A DNA stretch of 64,000 nt from Leisingera thetidis (GTDB taxonomy: Bacteria; Pseudomonadota; Alphaproteobacteria; Rhodobacterales; Rhodobacteraceae). Below, piece by piece: positions 34,896 to 43,865 of the stretch. A model generated the notes under the pieces. It made no database searches and was not told where the DNA came from. It saw only the letters and a program-made list of their open reading frames with translations. The stretch covers positions 3,599,001 to 3,663,000 of the forward strand of contig NZ_CP109787.1 in NCBI RefSeq assembly GCF_025857195.1, in the 5' to 3' direction. Numbering within the stretch: position 1 is the stretch's first letter; the number at the start of each line of letters is the position of its first letter. Made by a program: the position numbers and the translations under genes.

Positions 34896-35819
34896 TCACT
34901 CGGCGAGCAGCACCGCCTCCACCCGCCGGTTGGCCTCGCGGCCTTCCGGCGACAGGTTGCTGGCAATCGGGGCCAGAAACCCTGCTCCGGCAACCTCAAT
35001 CCGCGTCTCATCGGCGCCCAGCGCTGAAACCAGACGGTCCTTCACCGACTGTGCGCGGCGTTCGGAAATGCCGATATTCTGGTCCTGCGAGCCTACCGTA
35101 TCTGTATGGCCCACCAGCAGCAGCCGGTACTGCGGATGGGCGGCCAGATACTCAGCGAGCTCCTGCAAGCTGGCATAGCTGCCGTCCTGCAGCCGGACGG
35201 AACCGCTTTGAAATACCAGATCCGTCAGCACGGCATGGCCGCGCACTTCCAGCACCTTGGCCAGTTCCACCGGCCGCACCGGGCCGGGCGCCTCTGCGGC
35301 AGGCTTCACGACCGGCGGCGCCGCGGCGGGCGGCTGCACGGTGATCATCTGCACATAGGCCGTCCCGCCGCCCCGCGACACCAGGATCGAAACCGCCTGC
35401 AGGCCTCTGGCCGCCGACAGGAAATGATAGCGGGAAATATCCACCATCATGTCCGGCGCAGGCACCACCTCGATCCCGAAGCGGAAGCCGAAGCCGCCGC
35501 AGTCCCGCGCCGCGCAGTCCAGCAGCACCTCATAGCCTTGCGCCAGCAGCTGCTCCCGCATCGGTGCAAGGATCTCCAGCACCGTGCTGTCTCCCTCCAG
35601 CCGCCAGGTCCGGCGCAAGATCCGGCCCTCAAAGCGCTGCGACGGCACCTCGTCCGACGCCTCCGGCCCCACCGGCAGCTGGTAGACGCCCAGCGCCGTG
35701 GCCCGTTCGGACACCGCTGCCGCGCCGGGCGGCAGCGTCATCTCCGCCGCCCCGGCGCTTCCGGGCAGCAGTACCGCCGCGGCCAGGCCAGCCAAGGCCG
35801 TCAAACGTGTTAGCGGCAC
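34896..35819 (-). CDS. Exported OmpA-domain protein (DUF4892-like N-terminus)
   Basis: A 307-residue protein with a signal peptide ending near 'GSAGAA' (about residue 24), a DUF4892-like N-terminal domain (about 30-165) with the pair 'LDCAARDCGGFGF', a proline-rich linker (about 168-185) and a C-terminal OmpA peptidoglycan-binding domain (about 195-305, 'GHTDTVGSQDQNIGISERRA'). It likely anchors to peptidoglycan in the periplasm or outer membrane. The start is GTG 35819, overlapping the end of the peroxidase-like gene by 10 nt. Confidence 0.85.
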   Translation of the reverse strand: MPLTRLTALAGLAAAVLLPGSAGAAEMTLPPGAAAVSERATALGVYQLPVGPEASDEVPSQRFEGRILRRTWRLEGDSTVLEILAPMREQLLAQGYEVLLDCAARDCGGFGFRFGIEVVPAPDMMVDISRYHFLSAARGLQAVSILVSRGGGTAYVQMITVQPPAAAPPVVKPAAEAPGPVRPVELAKVLEVRGHAVLTDLVFQSGSVRLQDGSYASLQELAEYLAAHPQYRLLLVGHTDTVGSQDQNIGISERRAQSVKDRLVSALGADETRIEVAGAGFLAPIASNLSPEGREANRRVEAVLLAE

Positions 35820-36382
35820 TGGCTGTGATATTCCGGATTGGGCACCATGGCGGTTGCGCTGGCCACCCGGTTGGACATGTTGAAGAAGCCGGCGACATTG
35901 GCGATGTCCCAGATGTCGCGGTCGCTGAACCCCGCACTGCGCAGGCCCTGGCGGTCCGCCTCTTCGATCTCGGCGCTGGCCGTGGTCATCCTGGCGGCAA
36001 AATCCAGCATCGCCCGGTGCCGCGCCTCCAGCGGCGCCACCCGGTAGTTCATCACCAGCATCTCGCCCAGCTGCGGATCGCCCGACAGCTGCCGCACCGC
36101 GGCGCCATGCGCCACCAGACAGTAGAAACAGCGGTTGATCGACGAGACCACCACCGCGATCATTTCCCGCTCCAGCTTGCTGAGGCCGCTGTCTGCCAGC
36201 ATCAGGTCGTTGTACATGCCGGTGAAGGCGTTCAGCTTGTCTATGTCAAAGGCATTGGCCTTCAGCACATTGGGCACAAACCCCAGCTTTTCGACGCAGA
36301 TGTCGAAATATTTCTGCGTTTCCGGCGGCAGCGGATCCACCATCGGCAGGTCAAGGGCTGTGGGCTGGGTCTGGTCACTCAT
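35810..36382 (-). CDS. Peroxidase-related (AhpD/CMD-fold) protein
   Basis: A 190-residue carboxymuconolactone-decarboxylase-fold protein of the uncharacterised peroxidase-related group. The AhpD-type proton relay is visible: Glu72, Cys85-x2-Cys88 ('INRCFYCLVAHG') and His92. It probably reduces peroxides or acts as a thiol oxidoreductase. It lies in a leftward run cinA-like, GNAT, this gene, OmpA-like, with gaps or overlaps of a few bases. The ATG at 36382 is 5 nt after the GNAT stop; an in-frame TTG at 36391 is less likely. Confidence 0.85.
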   Translation of the reverse strand: MSDQTQPTALDLPMVDPLPPETQKYFDICVEKLGFVPNVLKANAFDIDKLNAFTGMYNDLMLADSGLSKLEREMIAVVVSSINRCFYCLVAHGAAVRQLSGDPQLGEMLVMNYRVAPLEARHRAMLDFAARMTTASAEIEEADRQGLRSAGFSDRDIWDIANVAGFFNMSNRVASATAMVPNPEYHSQCR

Positions 36383-36387
36383 CGCGG

Positions 36388-37113
36388 TCAATCGCCTTCC
36401 TGAAATATCCGGTAGTGGTACTGTCCAACACAGTCCATGCCAAGGGAAGCGTAAAGCCCGTTGGCGCCTTCATTGCGTTTCGTGCAAAGAACCGCCAGTT
36501 CGCTGGCGCCATTCTCCAACGCCCAGAAGGCCGCCTGGCGCATCATCCAGCCGCCCATGCCGCAACGCTGCTGATGCGGCAGGATCTCCAGCGCATGCAC
36601 CATCGCGACGCCCGCATGATTGGCCACGAACCCCGCGCCGGCAGGTTTGTCCTTGTGGCGTCCCAGCAGGCCCGTCTTTGCCCCCTGCACCCGCTGCATC
36701 ACCGCCAGGCGTTCCGGTCCGATGCCGCCCTGCTCCCAGATCTCGCGCTGGATCGCCAGCGGCTCCCAGACGCAGAAGGCAGTCACGCGCGGCACCGGGA
36801 TATCCGTCAGCCGCTCCGCCGGGCAGGTCCAAAGGTTCACCGGATCCTTCACCGCGTAACCGCGCGCCTCCAGCTGCGCGTCCAGCTCCGCCTCGCCGTC
36901 CCGGATCATGAACAGGCAGTCCTGCCCCATGGCGCGCATCGCCTCCTCCGCCGCAGCAATTTCAGCCTCCGACACCTGGCCGGAAACCGTCGCCGCCGAC
37001 ACCCGGCTGCCGCCGCCCTGCCCTTCGCGCAAGGTGACGGGGCCCAGCTGGCGCACGGATGCAGGCGGCCATGTCGCCTCGGTCACGGCATAATAACGGG
37101 GGTCGGTTGTCAC
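36388..37113 (-). CDS. GNAT-family N-acetyltransferase
   Basis: A 241-residue protein with a C-terminal GNAT fold; the acetyl-CoA loop is 'ILPHQQRCGMGGWMM' (about 183-197). The substrate is unknown. Start is GTG 37113, overlapping the preceding cinA-like gene by GTGA, so it is translationally coupled. The N-terminal half (about 1-110) has weaker similarity to a second, decayed GNAT-like domain. Confidence 0.82.
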   Translation of the reverse strand: MTTDPRYYAVTEATWPPASVRQLGPVTLREGQGGGSRVSAATVSGQVSEAEIAAAEEAMRAMGQDCLFMIRDGEAELDAQLEARGYAVKDPVNLWTCPAERLTDIPVPRVTAFCVWEPLAIQREIWEQGGIGPERLAVMQRVQGAKTGLLGRHKDKPAGAGFVANHAGVAMVHALEILPHQQRCGMGGWMMRQAAFWALENGASELAVLCTKRNEGANGLYASLGMDCVGQYHYRIFQEGD

Positions 37114-37832
37114 TGCTCCAGCTCCTTTGCCAGCTCGGTCATCGCCGCATCGATCCGCACGCCATCGGTGCCGCGGATCACCACATTGGCGCCGAACACG
37201 CCATCCTTCTGAAACGGGTAGCAGCCGACCGACAGATCCGCATAGGCCTCGGCCAGCACCCGCAGCGGCCCGGCAATCTCGCCCTCGCCGCGCAGCACCC
37301 GCAGGGTTTGCGACAGCATTGGCCGGCCGCCGGTCAGCGTCGGCATCACGCTGGCCACCATCGCCTGGAAGATCAGCGGCACCCCGGCCATCACATGCAC
37401 GTTGCCAAGCGTGAAGCCCGGCGCCGCGGAAACCGGATTGTCGATCAGCGCCGCGCCGTCCGGGATCCGCGCCATGCGCAGGCGGGCCGCGTTCAGCTCG
37501 ATGCCTTGGGTGTCGTAATGCGCCTGCAGGATCGCGCGGGCGTCCTCGCGCACGTCCAGATGCGCGTCAAAGGCCTTGGCGATGCAATCGGCGGTGATGT
37601 CATCATGGGTCGGGCCGATGCCGCCGCTGGTGAAGACATGGTCATGTGCCCCGGCCAGCGCCTTGACCGCGGAAATGACCGCGGCCTCGTCGTCGCTGAC
37701 GATGCGCACTTCCTTCAGGTCGATGCCATGCTTGGCCAACTCGCCGGCCAGGTAATGCATGTTGGCATCGCGGGTCCGGCCCGACAGGATCTCATCCCCG
37801 ATGACCAGCATGGCAGCGGTTGGATTGGCCAT
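37110..37832 (-). CDS. CinA-like molybdopterin-binding domain protein
   Basis: A 240-residue protein with the MoCF/MoaB-like domain found at the N-terminus of CinA ('MLVIGDEILSGRTRDAN', 'FTSGGIGPTHDDITADCIAKAF'). The C-terminal nicotinamide-nucleotide amidohydrolase domain of full CinA is absent, so this is the short form common in alphaproteobacteria; the function is unclear, perhaps ADP-ribose pyrophosphatase-like. GGGAGG about 6 nt upstream supports the ATG at 37832. Divergent from sfsA with a 48-nt gap. Confidence 0.88.
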   Translation of the reverse strand: MANPTAAMLVIGDEILSGRTRDANMHYLAGELAKHGIDLKEVRIVSDDEAAVISAVKALAGAHDHVFTSGGIGPTHDDITADCIAKAFDAHLDVREDARAILQAHYDTQGIELNAARLRMARIPDGAALIDNPVSAAPGFTLGNVHVMAGVPLIFQAMVASVMPTLTGGRPMLSQTLRVLRGEGEIAGPLRVLAEAYADLSVGCYPFQKDGVFGANVVIRGTDGVRIDAAMTELAKELEQ

Positions 37833-37880
37833 GGTTGTCCTCCCTTGATACCTCGTCTTCGCAGGTATAGGCCCAGTGGC

Positions 37881-38585
37881 ATGCGCTTTGAAACCCCTCT
37901 GATCCCCGCCGTGCTGATCCGCCGCTACAAACGCTTCCTCGCCGATTGCCGGCTGGAAGACGGGCAAGAGGTCACCGCCCATTGCGCCAATCCCGGGTCG
38001 ATGATGGGGCTTGCGGAGCCGGGCATGAAAATCTGGCTGGAGCCCAACGACGACCCCAGGAAGAAGCTGAAATACGGCTGGCGGCTGGTCGAGCATGCGG
38101 GCGGCCATTTCACCGGCGTCGACACCTCGGTGCCGAACCGCGCCCTGCGCGCCGCGCTTGAAGCCGGGGAGATCGCGGAACTTGCCGCCTACAAGACCGT
38201 GCGGCCCGAAGTGAAATACGGCGGCAACAGCCGCATCGACTTCCTGCTGAGCCAGGACGGCCTGCCCGATTGCTATGTCGAGGTGAAAAGCGTGACCCTG
38301 TCGCGCCGGCCGGGCCTGGCGGAATTCCCCGACAGCGTCACCGCGCGGGGCACAAAACACCTTGGCGAGCTTGCCGCAATGGCAGCGCAAGGACACCGGG
38401 CAATGATGCTCTATCTGGTGCAGCGCACCGATTGCGACCGATTCCAGCTGGCGGCGGATATCGACCCGGCCTATTCGCAAGCCTTTGCCAGCGCCCGGGC
38501 TGCAGGGGTGGAGCGTCTGGTGCTGGGGACAAGGATTTCCCCGCAGGGCGTCGAGGCCGGCGCCCCTCTCGCCGCCGCCCAGTAG
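37881..38585 (+). CDS. sfsA: SfsA family protein (sugar fermentation stimulation homologue)
   Basis: A 234-residue protein matching SfsA: 'RRYKRFLADCRLEDG', 'AHCANPGSMMGL', 'RIDFLLS' and 'CYVEVKSVTL'. The D..E-K pattern resembles a nuclease fold with an OB-like N-terminus, and the proposed DNA-binding role is not settled. The start ATG is at 37881. It converges with the mechanosensitive channel gene, separated by 19 nt. Confidence 0.9.
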   Translation: MRFETPLIPAVLIRRYKRFLADCRLEDGQEVTAHCANPGSMMGLAEPGMKIWLEPNDDPRKKLKYGWRLVEHAGGHFTGVDTSVPNRALRAALEAGEIAELAAYKTVRPEVKYGGNSRIDFLLSQDGLPDCYVEVKSVTLSRRPGLAEFPDSVTARGTKHLGELAAMAAQGHRAMMLYLVQRTDCDRFQLAADIDPAYSQAFASARAAGVERLVLGTRISPQGVEAGAPLAAAQ

Positions 38586-38604
38586 CGGCGAGGGGCGCGC
38601 CTGA

Positions 38605-39492
38605 TCAGGCCGCCTTGCTTGCCGCATCCTCCTGCGCATCCGGTTCGGCCTGTACAATGGTGCGGGTCGGGAAGGGAATATCGACCCCGGCCGCGTCCAG
38701 CGCCTCCTTCACCTTGCGCTTCATGTCGGCCTGATACTGGAAATAGTCAGACGCATCGACCCAGACCCGGACCAGAAAATCCACCGAACTGCTGTTCAGC
38801 GCATTGACCTGGATGAACGGCTCCGGCGCGTTGTGCGAGCGGCTGTCGCCCATGACCGTCTCGCGGATCACCCGCTCCGCCACTGCCAGGTCGGCGCCGT
38901 AACCGACGCCAAAGGTCCACTCGGCGCGGCGGGTGTCAAAGGAGGAGTAGTTGGTGATGGTGTTGCCCCAGACCTCGGAGTTGGGGATGATCACCTTGAG
39001 GTTGCTGAGGCTGGCAATCACCGTGTTGTTCAGGTTGATGTCCTTCACCGTGCCCATCTCGCCGTCCACCTCGATGAAATCTCCCAGCTTGAACGGGCGG
39101 AACAGGATCAGCATCACCCCGGCTGCGACATTCGACAGCGCCCCCTGCATCGCCAGGCCGACCGCCAGGCCGGCAGCCCCGATGGCCGCAACGATCGAGG
39201 TTGTCTGGACGCCAAAGGTGTTCAATACGAACAGCAATGCGAAGGCCAGGATGGTATAGCGTGCCAGATTGCCCAGGAAATGAAACAGCGTCACGTCAAG
39301 CTTGGCATGGGTATCGCCCAAAGCCGCGATCCGGCGCTTCACCCAGCTTGCTGCAATGAAGCCCGCCAACAGGATGACCACTGCGGCGGCGACGCTGCCC
39401 AGCACCTGGGCAAGAAACTCCAGCGTCACCAGATCGGACAGTGATCTTCCCTCGTAAATTTCAGTCTGCATCAGACCGTTGATACTTTCCAT
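38605..39492 (-). CDS. Small-conductance mechanosensitive channel (MscS family)
   Basis: A 295-residue channel with three transmembrane helices (about 25-120) and a cytoplasmic beta domain. The pore-lining TM3 is 'GAAGLAVGLAMQGALSNVAAG' shortened by family rules to its Gly/Ala ridge, followed by 'RPFKLGDFIEVDG'. It opens on osmotic downshock to release solutes. The ATG at 39492 has GAGAGGG upstream. Divergent from map. Confidence 0.92.
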   Translation of the reverse strand: MESINGLMQTEIYEGRSLSDLVTLEFLAQVLGSVAAAVVILLAGFIAASWVKRRIAALGDTHAKLDVTLFHFLGNLARYTILAFALLFVLNTFGVQTTSIVAAIGAAGLAVGLAMQGALSNVAAGVMLILFRPFKLGDFIEVDGEMGTVKDINLNNTVIASLSNLKVIIPNSEVWGNTITNYSSFDTRRAEWTFGVGYGADLAVAERVIRETVMGDSRSHNAPEPFIQVNALNSSSVDFLVRVWVDASDYFQYQADMKRKVKEALDAAGVDIPFPTRTIVQAEPDAQEDAASKAA

Positions 39493-39647
39493 GCCGCTGT
39501 GTCCCTCTCTGCTGCCGCTGTTTTTTGTTACCCGTGACAACGCAGAGCGGCGGAAAAAGTTCCCGCAAGCCCCCCCTGCCCCCTCTGGCCCTTTTGCCGT
39601 GAACCCCTTACATAGCTACGCAACGACATCCGATGGAGCTCCGCCTG

Positions 39648-40457
39648 ATGAGATCGAAAGACGGCCGCACAACCAAGGACGGCATCCGCATTCATGAACC
39701 CGGCGATTTTGCCGGCATGCACAAGGCGGGGGCGCTTGCCGCGCGCATTCTGGATGACATCGCGGCCCATGTGGTGCCAGGCCAGACCACCGGTGAGATC
39801 GACCGCCTGATCACCCGGATGGTCGAGGATGCCGGTGCCACCTCGGCGACCATCGGCTACAAGGGCTATCAGCACGCCAGCTGCATCTCGGTGAACCACG
39901 TGGTCTGCCACGGCATCCCCGGTGACAAGAAGCTGAAGGACGGCGATATCCTCAACATCGACGTGACCGTCATTGTCGATGGCTGGTTCGGCGACACCTC
40001 GCGGATGTTTGTGGCGGGCAAGATCAACCGCAAGGCGGAGCGGCTGATCCAGGTCACCCATGATTCGCTGATGAAGGGGATCGAGGCGGTCAAGCCCGGC
40101 AATACCTTTGGCGACATCGGCCACGCGATCCAGACCTATGCCGAAAGCCTGCGGATGAGCGTGGTGCGCGATTTCTGCGGCCACGGTCTGGGCCAGGTCT
40201 TCCACGCGCCGCCCAACGTGCTGCACTATGGCCGCCCGGGCACCGGCCCGGTTCTGGAGGAAGGCATGTTCTTCACCATCGAGCCGATGATCAACCTCGG
40301 CCGCCCGGAGACCAAGATCCTGGCGGATGAGTGGACCGCCGTCACCCGCGACAAGTCGCTGTCGGCGCAATTCGAGCATTCAATCGGTGTAACTGCTGCC
40401 GGGGCCGAGATTTTCACCCTGTCGCCGGCCGGGAAATTCCATCCGACCTACGGCTGA
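39648..40457 (+). CDS. map: Type I methionine aminopeptidase
   Basis: A protein of about 269 residues that removes the initiator methionine. The five metal ligands are in 'NIDVTVIVDGWFGDTSRMF' (two Asp), 'CGHGLGQVFH' (His), 'FFTIEPM' (Glu) and the last Glu in 'AQFEHSIGV'. The ATG at 39648 is favoured by GGAG 8 nt upstream; an in-frame ATG at 39633 gives a 5-residue longer form. Divergent from mscS. Confidence 0.93.
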   Translation: MRSKDGRTTKDGIRIHEPGDFAGMHKAGALAARILDDIAAHVVPGQTTGEIDRLITRMVEDAGATSATIGYKGYQHASCISVNHVVCHGIPGDKKLKDGDILNIDVTVIVDGWFGDTSRMFVAGKINRKAERLIQVTHDSLMKGIEAVKPGNTFGDIGHAIQTYAESLRMSVVRDFCGHGLGQVFHAPPNVLHYGRPGTGPVLEEGMFFTIEPMINLGRPETKILADEWTAVTRDKSLSAQFEHSIGVTAAGAEIFTLSPAGKFHPTYG

Positions 40458-40472
40458 TTTGACAGGGCAGCG

Positions 40473-40519
40473 CCGGGGGCCGGCCCCCGGACCCCCGGGA
40501 TATTTTCAGCCAGATGAAG
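40473..40519. repeat. Intergenic repeat family C, copy 2
   Basis: A perfect 18-nt GC palindrome (CCGGGGGCC with GGCCCCCGG, 40473-40490) is followed by CCCCGGGATATTTTCAGCC and AGATGAAG. It resembles the copy at 14922-14969 and lies 15 nt after the map stop, in the gap between map and the convergent small gene. Confidence 0.6.
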
Positions 40520-40530
40520 GACGGATCCTG

Positions 40531-40722
40531 TCAAGTGCCTGAGCCGTTCTGATCCTCCGCCTCCTGCATCCGCCACAAAGCCAGCAGCATAGTACCGTCG
40601 TCCCAGGGGGTCACAGCATCCTGAATAAACAACGGTGCCCTTGCCGGTTTCGGCTTAGGCCGGGTCCGGGTTTCAGCATCCTTTGAGACCTGCAGGAACG
40701 GGGTGCGCAATGTCTGTTCCAT
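40531..40722 (-). CDS. Small protein of unknown function downstream of the HAD gene
   Basis: A 63-residue hydrophilic protein with a basic Pro/Lys/Arg stretch (about 18-30) and a C-terminal acidic tail. It starts 24 nt after the HAD hydrolase stop in the same direction, so could share its mRNA. No family is recognised and the ribosome-binding site is weak; GTG/ATG choice rests on the ATG at 40722. Confidence 0.5.
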   Translation of the reverse strand: MEQTLRTPFLQVSKDAETRTRPKPKPARAPLFIQDAVTPWDDGTMLLALWRMQEAEDQNGSGT

Positions 40723-40746
40723 GCCCGGAACAGTAGCACAGCCGCC

Positions 40747-41409
40747 TCAGATCGACAAAAGCGCGGGCACCGCTGCCATATCGCGGAACACCTCCGCCCC
40801 AAGCGCCGCAAGTTTCTGGCCGCCGCCGTGCGGCGCATAGCCAAGGCAGCGCATGCCGGCGCGCACCGCGGCGGTGACGCCGCTGCCGCTGTCCTCGATC
40901 ACCAGGCAGTCGCGCGCCTGCACACCGAAATGGCTGGCCGCTGCCAGGAACAATCCCGGTTCCGGCTTGGCCACGCCCAGGGACTGGGCCGAGAACATAG
41001 CCTGCGGGTGGAACCGCTCCCACAGCCCGTTCTGGCCCAAGGTGATGCGCATCTTCTCCTCGCTGCCGTTGGAGGCGGTACAGACCCGGATGCCATGCGC
41101 GTCAAGCCGCGCCAGCAAATCCGGTATTCCCGGCATCAGCGGCACCCCCAGCCGCAGCTGTGCAAAGGTTTCAGCGCAGATTTCATCGGTCCAGTTGTCC
41201 GGCAGCTCCGCGCCCAGGCTGCGGGCCTTCTCCATCACGCCCGCCATGGTGCTGCCAACGAAATGCGCCATCGACTGGTCCACAGTCATCTGCAGCCCAT
41301 GGCGCGCGAGATTGTCCGCCAGCGCCCGGTTCGACGCAGGCTCGCTGTCCACCAGCACGCCGTCGCAGTCGAAGATCACCAGCTCCGGGGTTGGAAATGT
41401 CTTGGGCAT
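40747..41409 (-). CDS. HAD-superfamily phosphatase (beta-phosphoglucomutase/phosphoglycolate-like)
   Basis: A 220-residue HAD subfamily IA hydrolase. Motif I 'FDCDGVLVDSE' (Asp14, Asp16), motif II Thr/Ser in 'CTASNGS', motif III Lys in 'GVAKPEPGLFL' and motif IV 'CLVIEDSGSG' are complete, and a four-helix cap lies between motifs I and II. The substrate is a small phosphorylated metabolite, not identifiable here. The following small gene may be co-transcribed. Confidence 0.88.
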   Translation of the reverse strand: MPKTFPTPELVIFDCDGVLVDSEPASNRALADNLARHGLQMTVDQSMAHFVGSTMAGVMEKARSLGAELPDNWTDEICAETFAQLRLGVPLMPGIPDLLARLDAHGIRVCTASNGSEEKMRITLGQNGLWERFHPQAMFSAQSLGVAKPEPGLFLAAASHFGVQARDCLVIEDSGSGVTAAVRAGMRCLGYAPHGGGQKLAALGAEVFRDMAAVPALLSI

Positions 41410-41494
41410 GGAAGTCTGCCTTTTGCGGAAAACTGCTGCTTCAGGCTTAATCGGCTTTCACTGCTGCCGCAAATCCGCGGCTGCGGGAGCCGGA

Positions 41495-41522
41495 AACAAA
41501 AATGCAGGGGAGGCCCCTGCAT
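41495..41522 (-). terminator. Intrinsic terminator of the small lipoprotein gene
   Basis: Read leftward, a 9-bp perfect stem ATGCAGGGG/CCCCTGCAT (41502-41510 with 41514-41522, loop of 3) is followed by a T-rich tail (TTTTTGTTT). It lies 28 nt after the lipoprotein stop at 41551. Confidence 0.85.
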
Positions 41523-41550
41523 TTCCGCATCATCGCAGGCCTCGCCTGGT

Positions 41551-41877
41551 TCAGAACTTGCAGCGCTTTTTCTGCGCCAGGCCGACCAGAACTTCGTGGC
41601 GCTTGTTTGCCGCGTCCAGCGCCTCATTGGCATTGGCATAGTTGCCGATCACCGCCGGCCAGAACAGGATTGCCGCCGCCACATTGGCGCCCGACGCGGT
41701 CTTGCCCTTCTTCGCTTCGGCGCGGATCTCGTCCAGCTGGCCCATCTGGGTCTGGATTTGTTCGCAGGTCAGCGAGGCGTCGTCCACATTGTTGGTGGTG
41801 ACGACGTCGGGGGACACGCAGCCGGACAGCAACAGTGAACCAGCGGCCAGCAGGCCTAGGAATTTTGCGGTTTTCAT
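41551..41877 (-). CDS. Small lipoprotein, unknown function
   Basis: A 108-residue lipoprotein: signal peptide with lipobox LSGC (cysteine near residue 20), then a short soluble region, 'CEQIQTQMGQLDEIRAEAKKG', a hydrophobic patch ('AAAILFWPAVIGNYANA') and a basic C-terminus ending in KKRCKF. Two further cysteines may form a disulfide. The family resembles small 'metal ABC transporter substrate-binding'-misnamed or YgdR-like proteins but I make no assignment. It ends at a good terminator, indicating an independent short transcript. Confidence 0.8.
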   Translation of the reverse strand: MKTAKFLGLLAAGSLLLSGCVSPDVVTTNNVDDASLTCEQIQTQMGQLDEIRAEAKKGKTASGANVAAAILFWPAVIGNYANANEALDAANKRHEVLVGLAQKKRCKF

Positions 41878-41998
41878 ATTGAACCCTTTGAAACCGTCTG
41901 AATTGACGGAAATTTGGTTGAAATCACCGGCTCGCTACAACCGGCTAGTTGTTTTTGCAAATAGAAAATCAAGTAATTGGCGATTGAGCCGGCTCAGC

Positions 41999-42562
41999 TT
42001 ACGAACTGTTTCGCTGACGCCACATCAGCGAGATATGAGTATCGCCGTATTTGCGGCTGTCTTGCAGCTCAAAACCTTCGGGCGCGGCCATCGGCGCGCA
42101 TTCTTCCCAGACCACCAAAGCGTCATCCGCCACCCAGCCGCCCGCCACGGCGGCGGCGAGTGCCTTCTCCCCCAGCCCCTTGCCATAGGGCGGATCGAGG
42201 AAGATCAAGCCAAAGGGCGCTCCCGGGTTCTGCCCCAGCTTCAGCGCATCGCGGCGCATCAGGGTGCAGCGCTCTTCGGCCCGGCAGAGGTCGATGTTCT
42301 TGCGGATCAGACCGGTGGAGACGCGGCCGTCATCGACAAACAGCACCTCCGCGGCGCCGCGCGACAGCGCCTCCAGCCCCAGCGCGCCGGTGCCCGCAAA
42401 CAGGTCCAGCACCCGGGCGCCCGGAATGGCGCCGGTATGCATCAGCACGTTGAACAGGCTTTCGCGCACCCGGTCGGTGGTGGGGCGCAGATGGGCGCCC
42501 GCATCCCCCTTGCCCACCGCGGCCAGAGCCCGGCCGCGGAAGTCCCCTGCGATGACCCTCAC
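41999..42562 (-). CDS. rsmD: 16S rRNA (guanine(966)-N2)-methyltransferase RsmD
   Basis: A 187-residue SAM-dependent methyltransferase. 'MRVIAGDFRGRAL' opens as in RsmD, 'RVLDLFAGTGALGLEALSRGA' is the SAM site and 'IFLDPPYGKG' is the catalytic (D/N)PPY motif. It modifies 16S rRNA in 30S assembly. The ATG overlaps the stop of the upstream ferredoxin-reductase-like gene by ATGA. The cluster is leftward. Confidence 0.93.
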   Translation of the reverse strand: MRVIAGDFRGRALAAVGKGDAGAHLRPTTDRVRESLFNVLMHTGAIPGARVLDLFAGTGALGLEALSRGAAEVLFVDDGRVSTGLIRKNIDLCRAEERCTLMRRDALKLGQNPGAPFGLIFLDPPYGKGLGEKALAAAVAGGWVADDALVVWEECAPMAAPEGFELQDSRKYGDTHISLMWRQRNSS

Positions 42563-43770
42563 GCCTTCAGCAGCGGCTTCAGATCCGCGGCGGGATCGGC
42601 CACCACGGCCTTGTCCGCTGTTTTTCCGGTATCGATCAGACGCTTGCCGACCATATAGGCCCGCGGGTCGTTCATCGCATCCACCGCAACCAGCTGACCG
42701 CCCTTATAGTACCAGAAGGACATCTGCCGGCCTTCCCCCGGGCGGGTGACAACATTGTCATAGCCGGTGTTCAGGCCCGCGATCTGCAGTTTGACGTCAT
42801 ACTGATCCGACCAGAACCAAGGGGTGGCAATGTAATCCTTGTCCGCGCCCAGCATGTTCTGCGCCGCCACCTCGGCCTGGTCGATGGCGTTCGGCACGCT
42901 TTCTAGCCGGATGCGGTTGCCCTGGAACGGGAAGGAGGCGCAATCGCCCGCGGCCCAGATCGCGGCATCCGAGGTGCGGCCCCGGGCATCGACCTTGATG
43001 CCGTTGTCCAGCTCCAGCCCGGCCATCCCGGCCAGCTGCGACGTGGGGGTGATGCCGACGCCGACCACGACGAAATCCACGTCCAGCGTTTCACCGCCGC
43101 TCAGCAGCGCCCGGGCCACCTTGCCGTCTTCGCCTTCCAGACGCTCCAGACCGACGCCTTCACGGATGTCCACGCCATGCGACGCATGCAGGCTGCGGAA
43201 ATAATCCGAGGTCTCGGGCGCTGCGACACGCTGCAGGATGCGGTCCGCCATCTCGACCAATGTCACCTGCACTCCGCGCTTGGCGCAGACCGCGGCCGCC
43301 TCCAGCCCGATATAACCGCCGCCGACGATCAGCGCGCGCTTGCCCTCTGTCACATGCGGCGCCATCGCGTCCACGTCGGTCAGTCCGCGCACCACATAGA
43401 CGCCGTCCAGATCGCCACCGATCGCGGCTGGCAGGCGGCGCGGGTCGGAGCCGGTGGTCAGCGCCAGCTGGTCGTAGGAGATCACCTCATCGCCCAGGCT
43501 CACCGTCTTGGCCGCAGGATCGATTGCCGTCACCCGCCGGCCCAGCTTCAGAGTGATGTTGTTTTCCGCGTAAAAGCTTTCCGGGCGCAGGAACAGCCGC
43601 TCCAGCTCCATCTCGCCCAGCAGATATGCCTTGGACAGCGGCGGACGCTGATACGGCAGTGCATCTTCGGCGCCAATCAGGGTAATCTCCCCGTCAAATC
43701 CATCCTTGCGCAGCTTTGCCACCAGCGACGAACCCGCCTGCCCTGCTCCAATCACGACGATGTGGGACAT
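42559..43770 (-). CDS. NAD(P)/FAD-dependent ferredoxin reductase-like oxidoreductase
   Basis: A 403-residue flavoprotein resembling rubredoxin/ferredoxin reductases of bacterial dioxygenase and P450 systems. FAD-binding 'IVVIGAGQAGSSLV' (about 4-17), NAD-binding 'RALIVGGGYIGLEAA' (about 145-159), 'AAGDCASFPF' (about 295) and a C-terminal reductase domain with 'PWFWSDQYDVKLQIAG' are present. No ferredoxin or oxygenase gene is adjacent, so the electron acceptor is unknown. It overlaps rsmD by ATGA. Divergent from the peroxiredoxin gene. Confidence 0.88.
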   Translation of the reverse strand: MSHIVVIGAGQAGSSLVAKLRKDGFDGEITLIGAEDALPYQRPPLSKAYLLGEMELERLFLRPESFYAENNITLKLGRRVTAIDPAAKTVSLGDEVISYDQLALTTGSDPRRLPAAIGGDLDGVYVVRGLTDVDAMAPHVTEGKRALIVGGGYIGLEAAAVCAKRGVQVTLVEMADRILQRVAAPETSDYFRSLHASHGVDIREGVGLERLEGEDGKVARALLSGGETLDVDFVVVGVGITPTSQLAGMAGLELDNGIKVDARGRTSDAAIWAAGDCASFPFQGNRIRLESVPNAIDQAEVAAQNMLGADKDYIATPWFWSDQYDVKLQIAGLNTGYDNVVTRPGEGRQMSFWYYKGGQLVAVDAMNDPRAYMVGKRLIDTGKTADKAVVADPAADLKPLLKA

Positions 43771-43865
43771 CTTCGCTTGCCTCCCGCAATAGTTCCCGTC
43801 ACGCTTTCAACGGACCCTATATACCCGGGACCCCAAAACGCAATCATGAGAAAGAGGAACGTGCG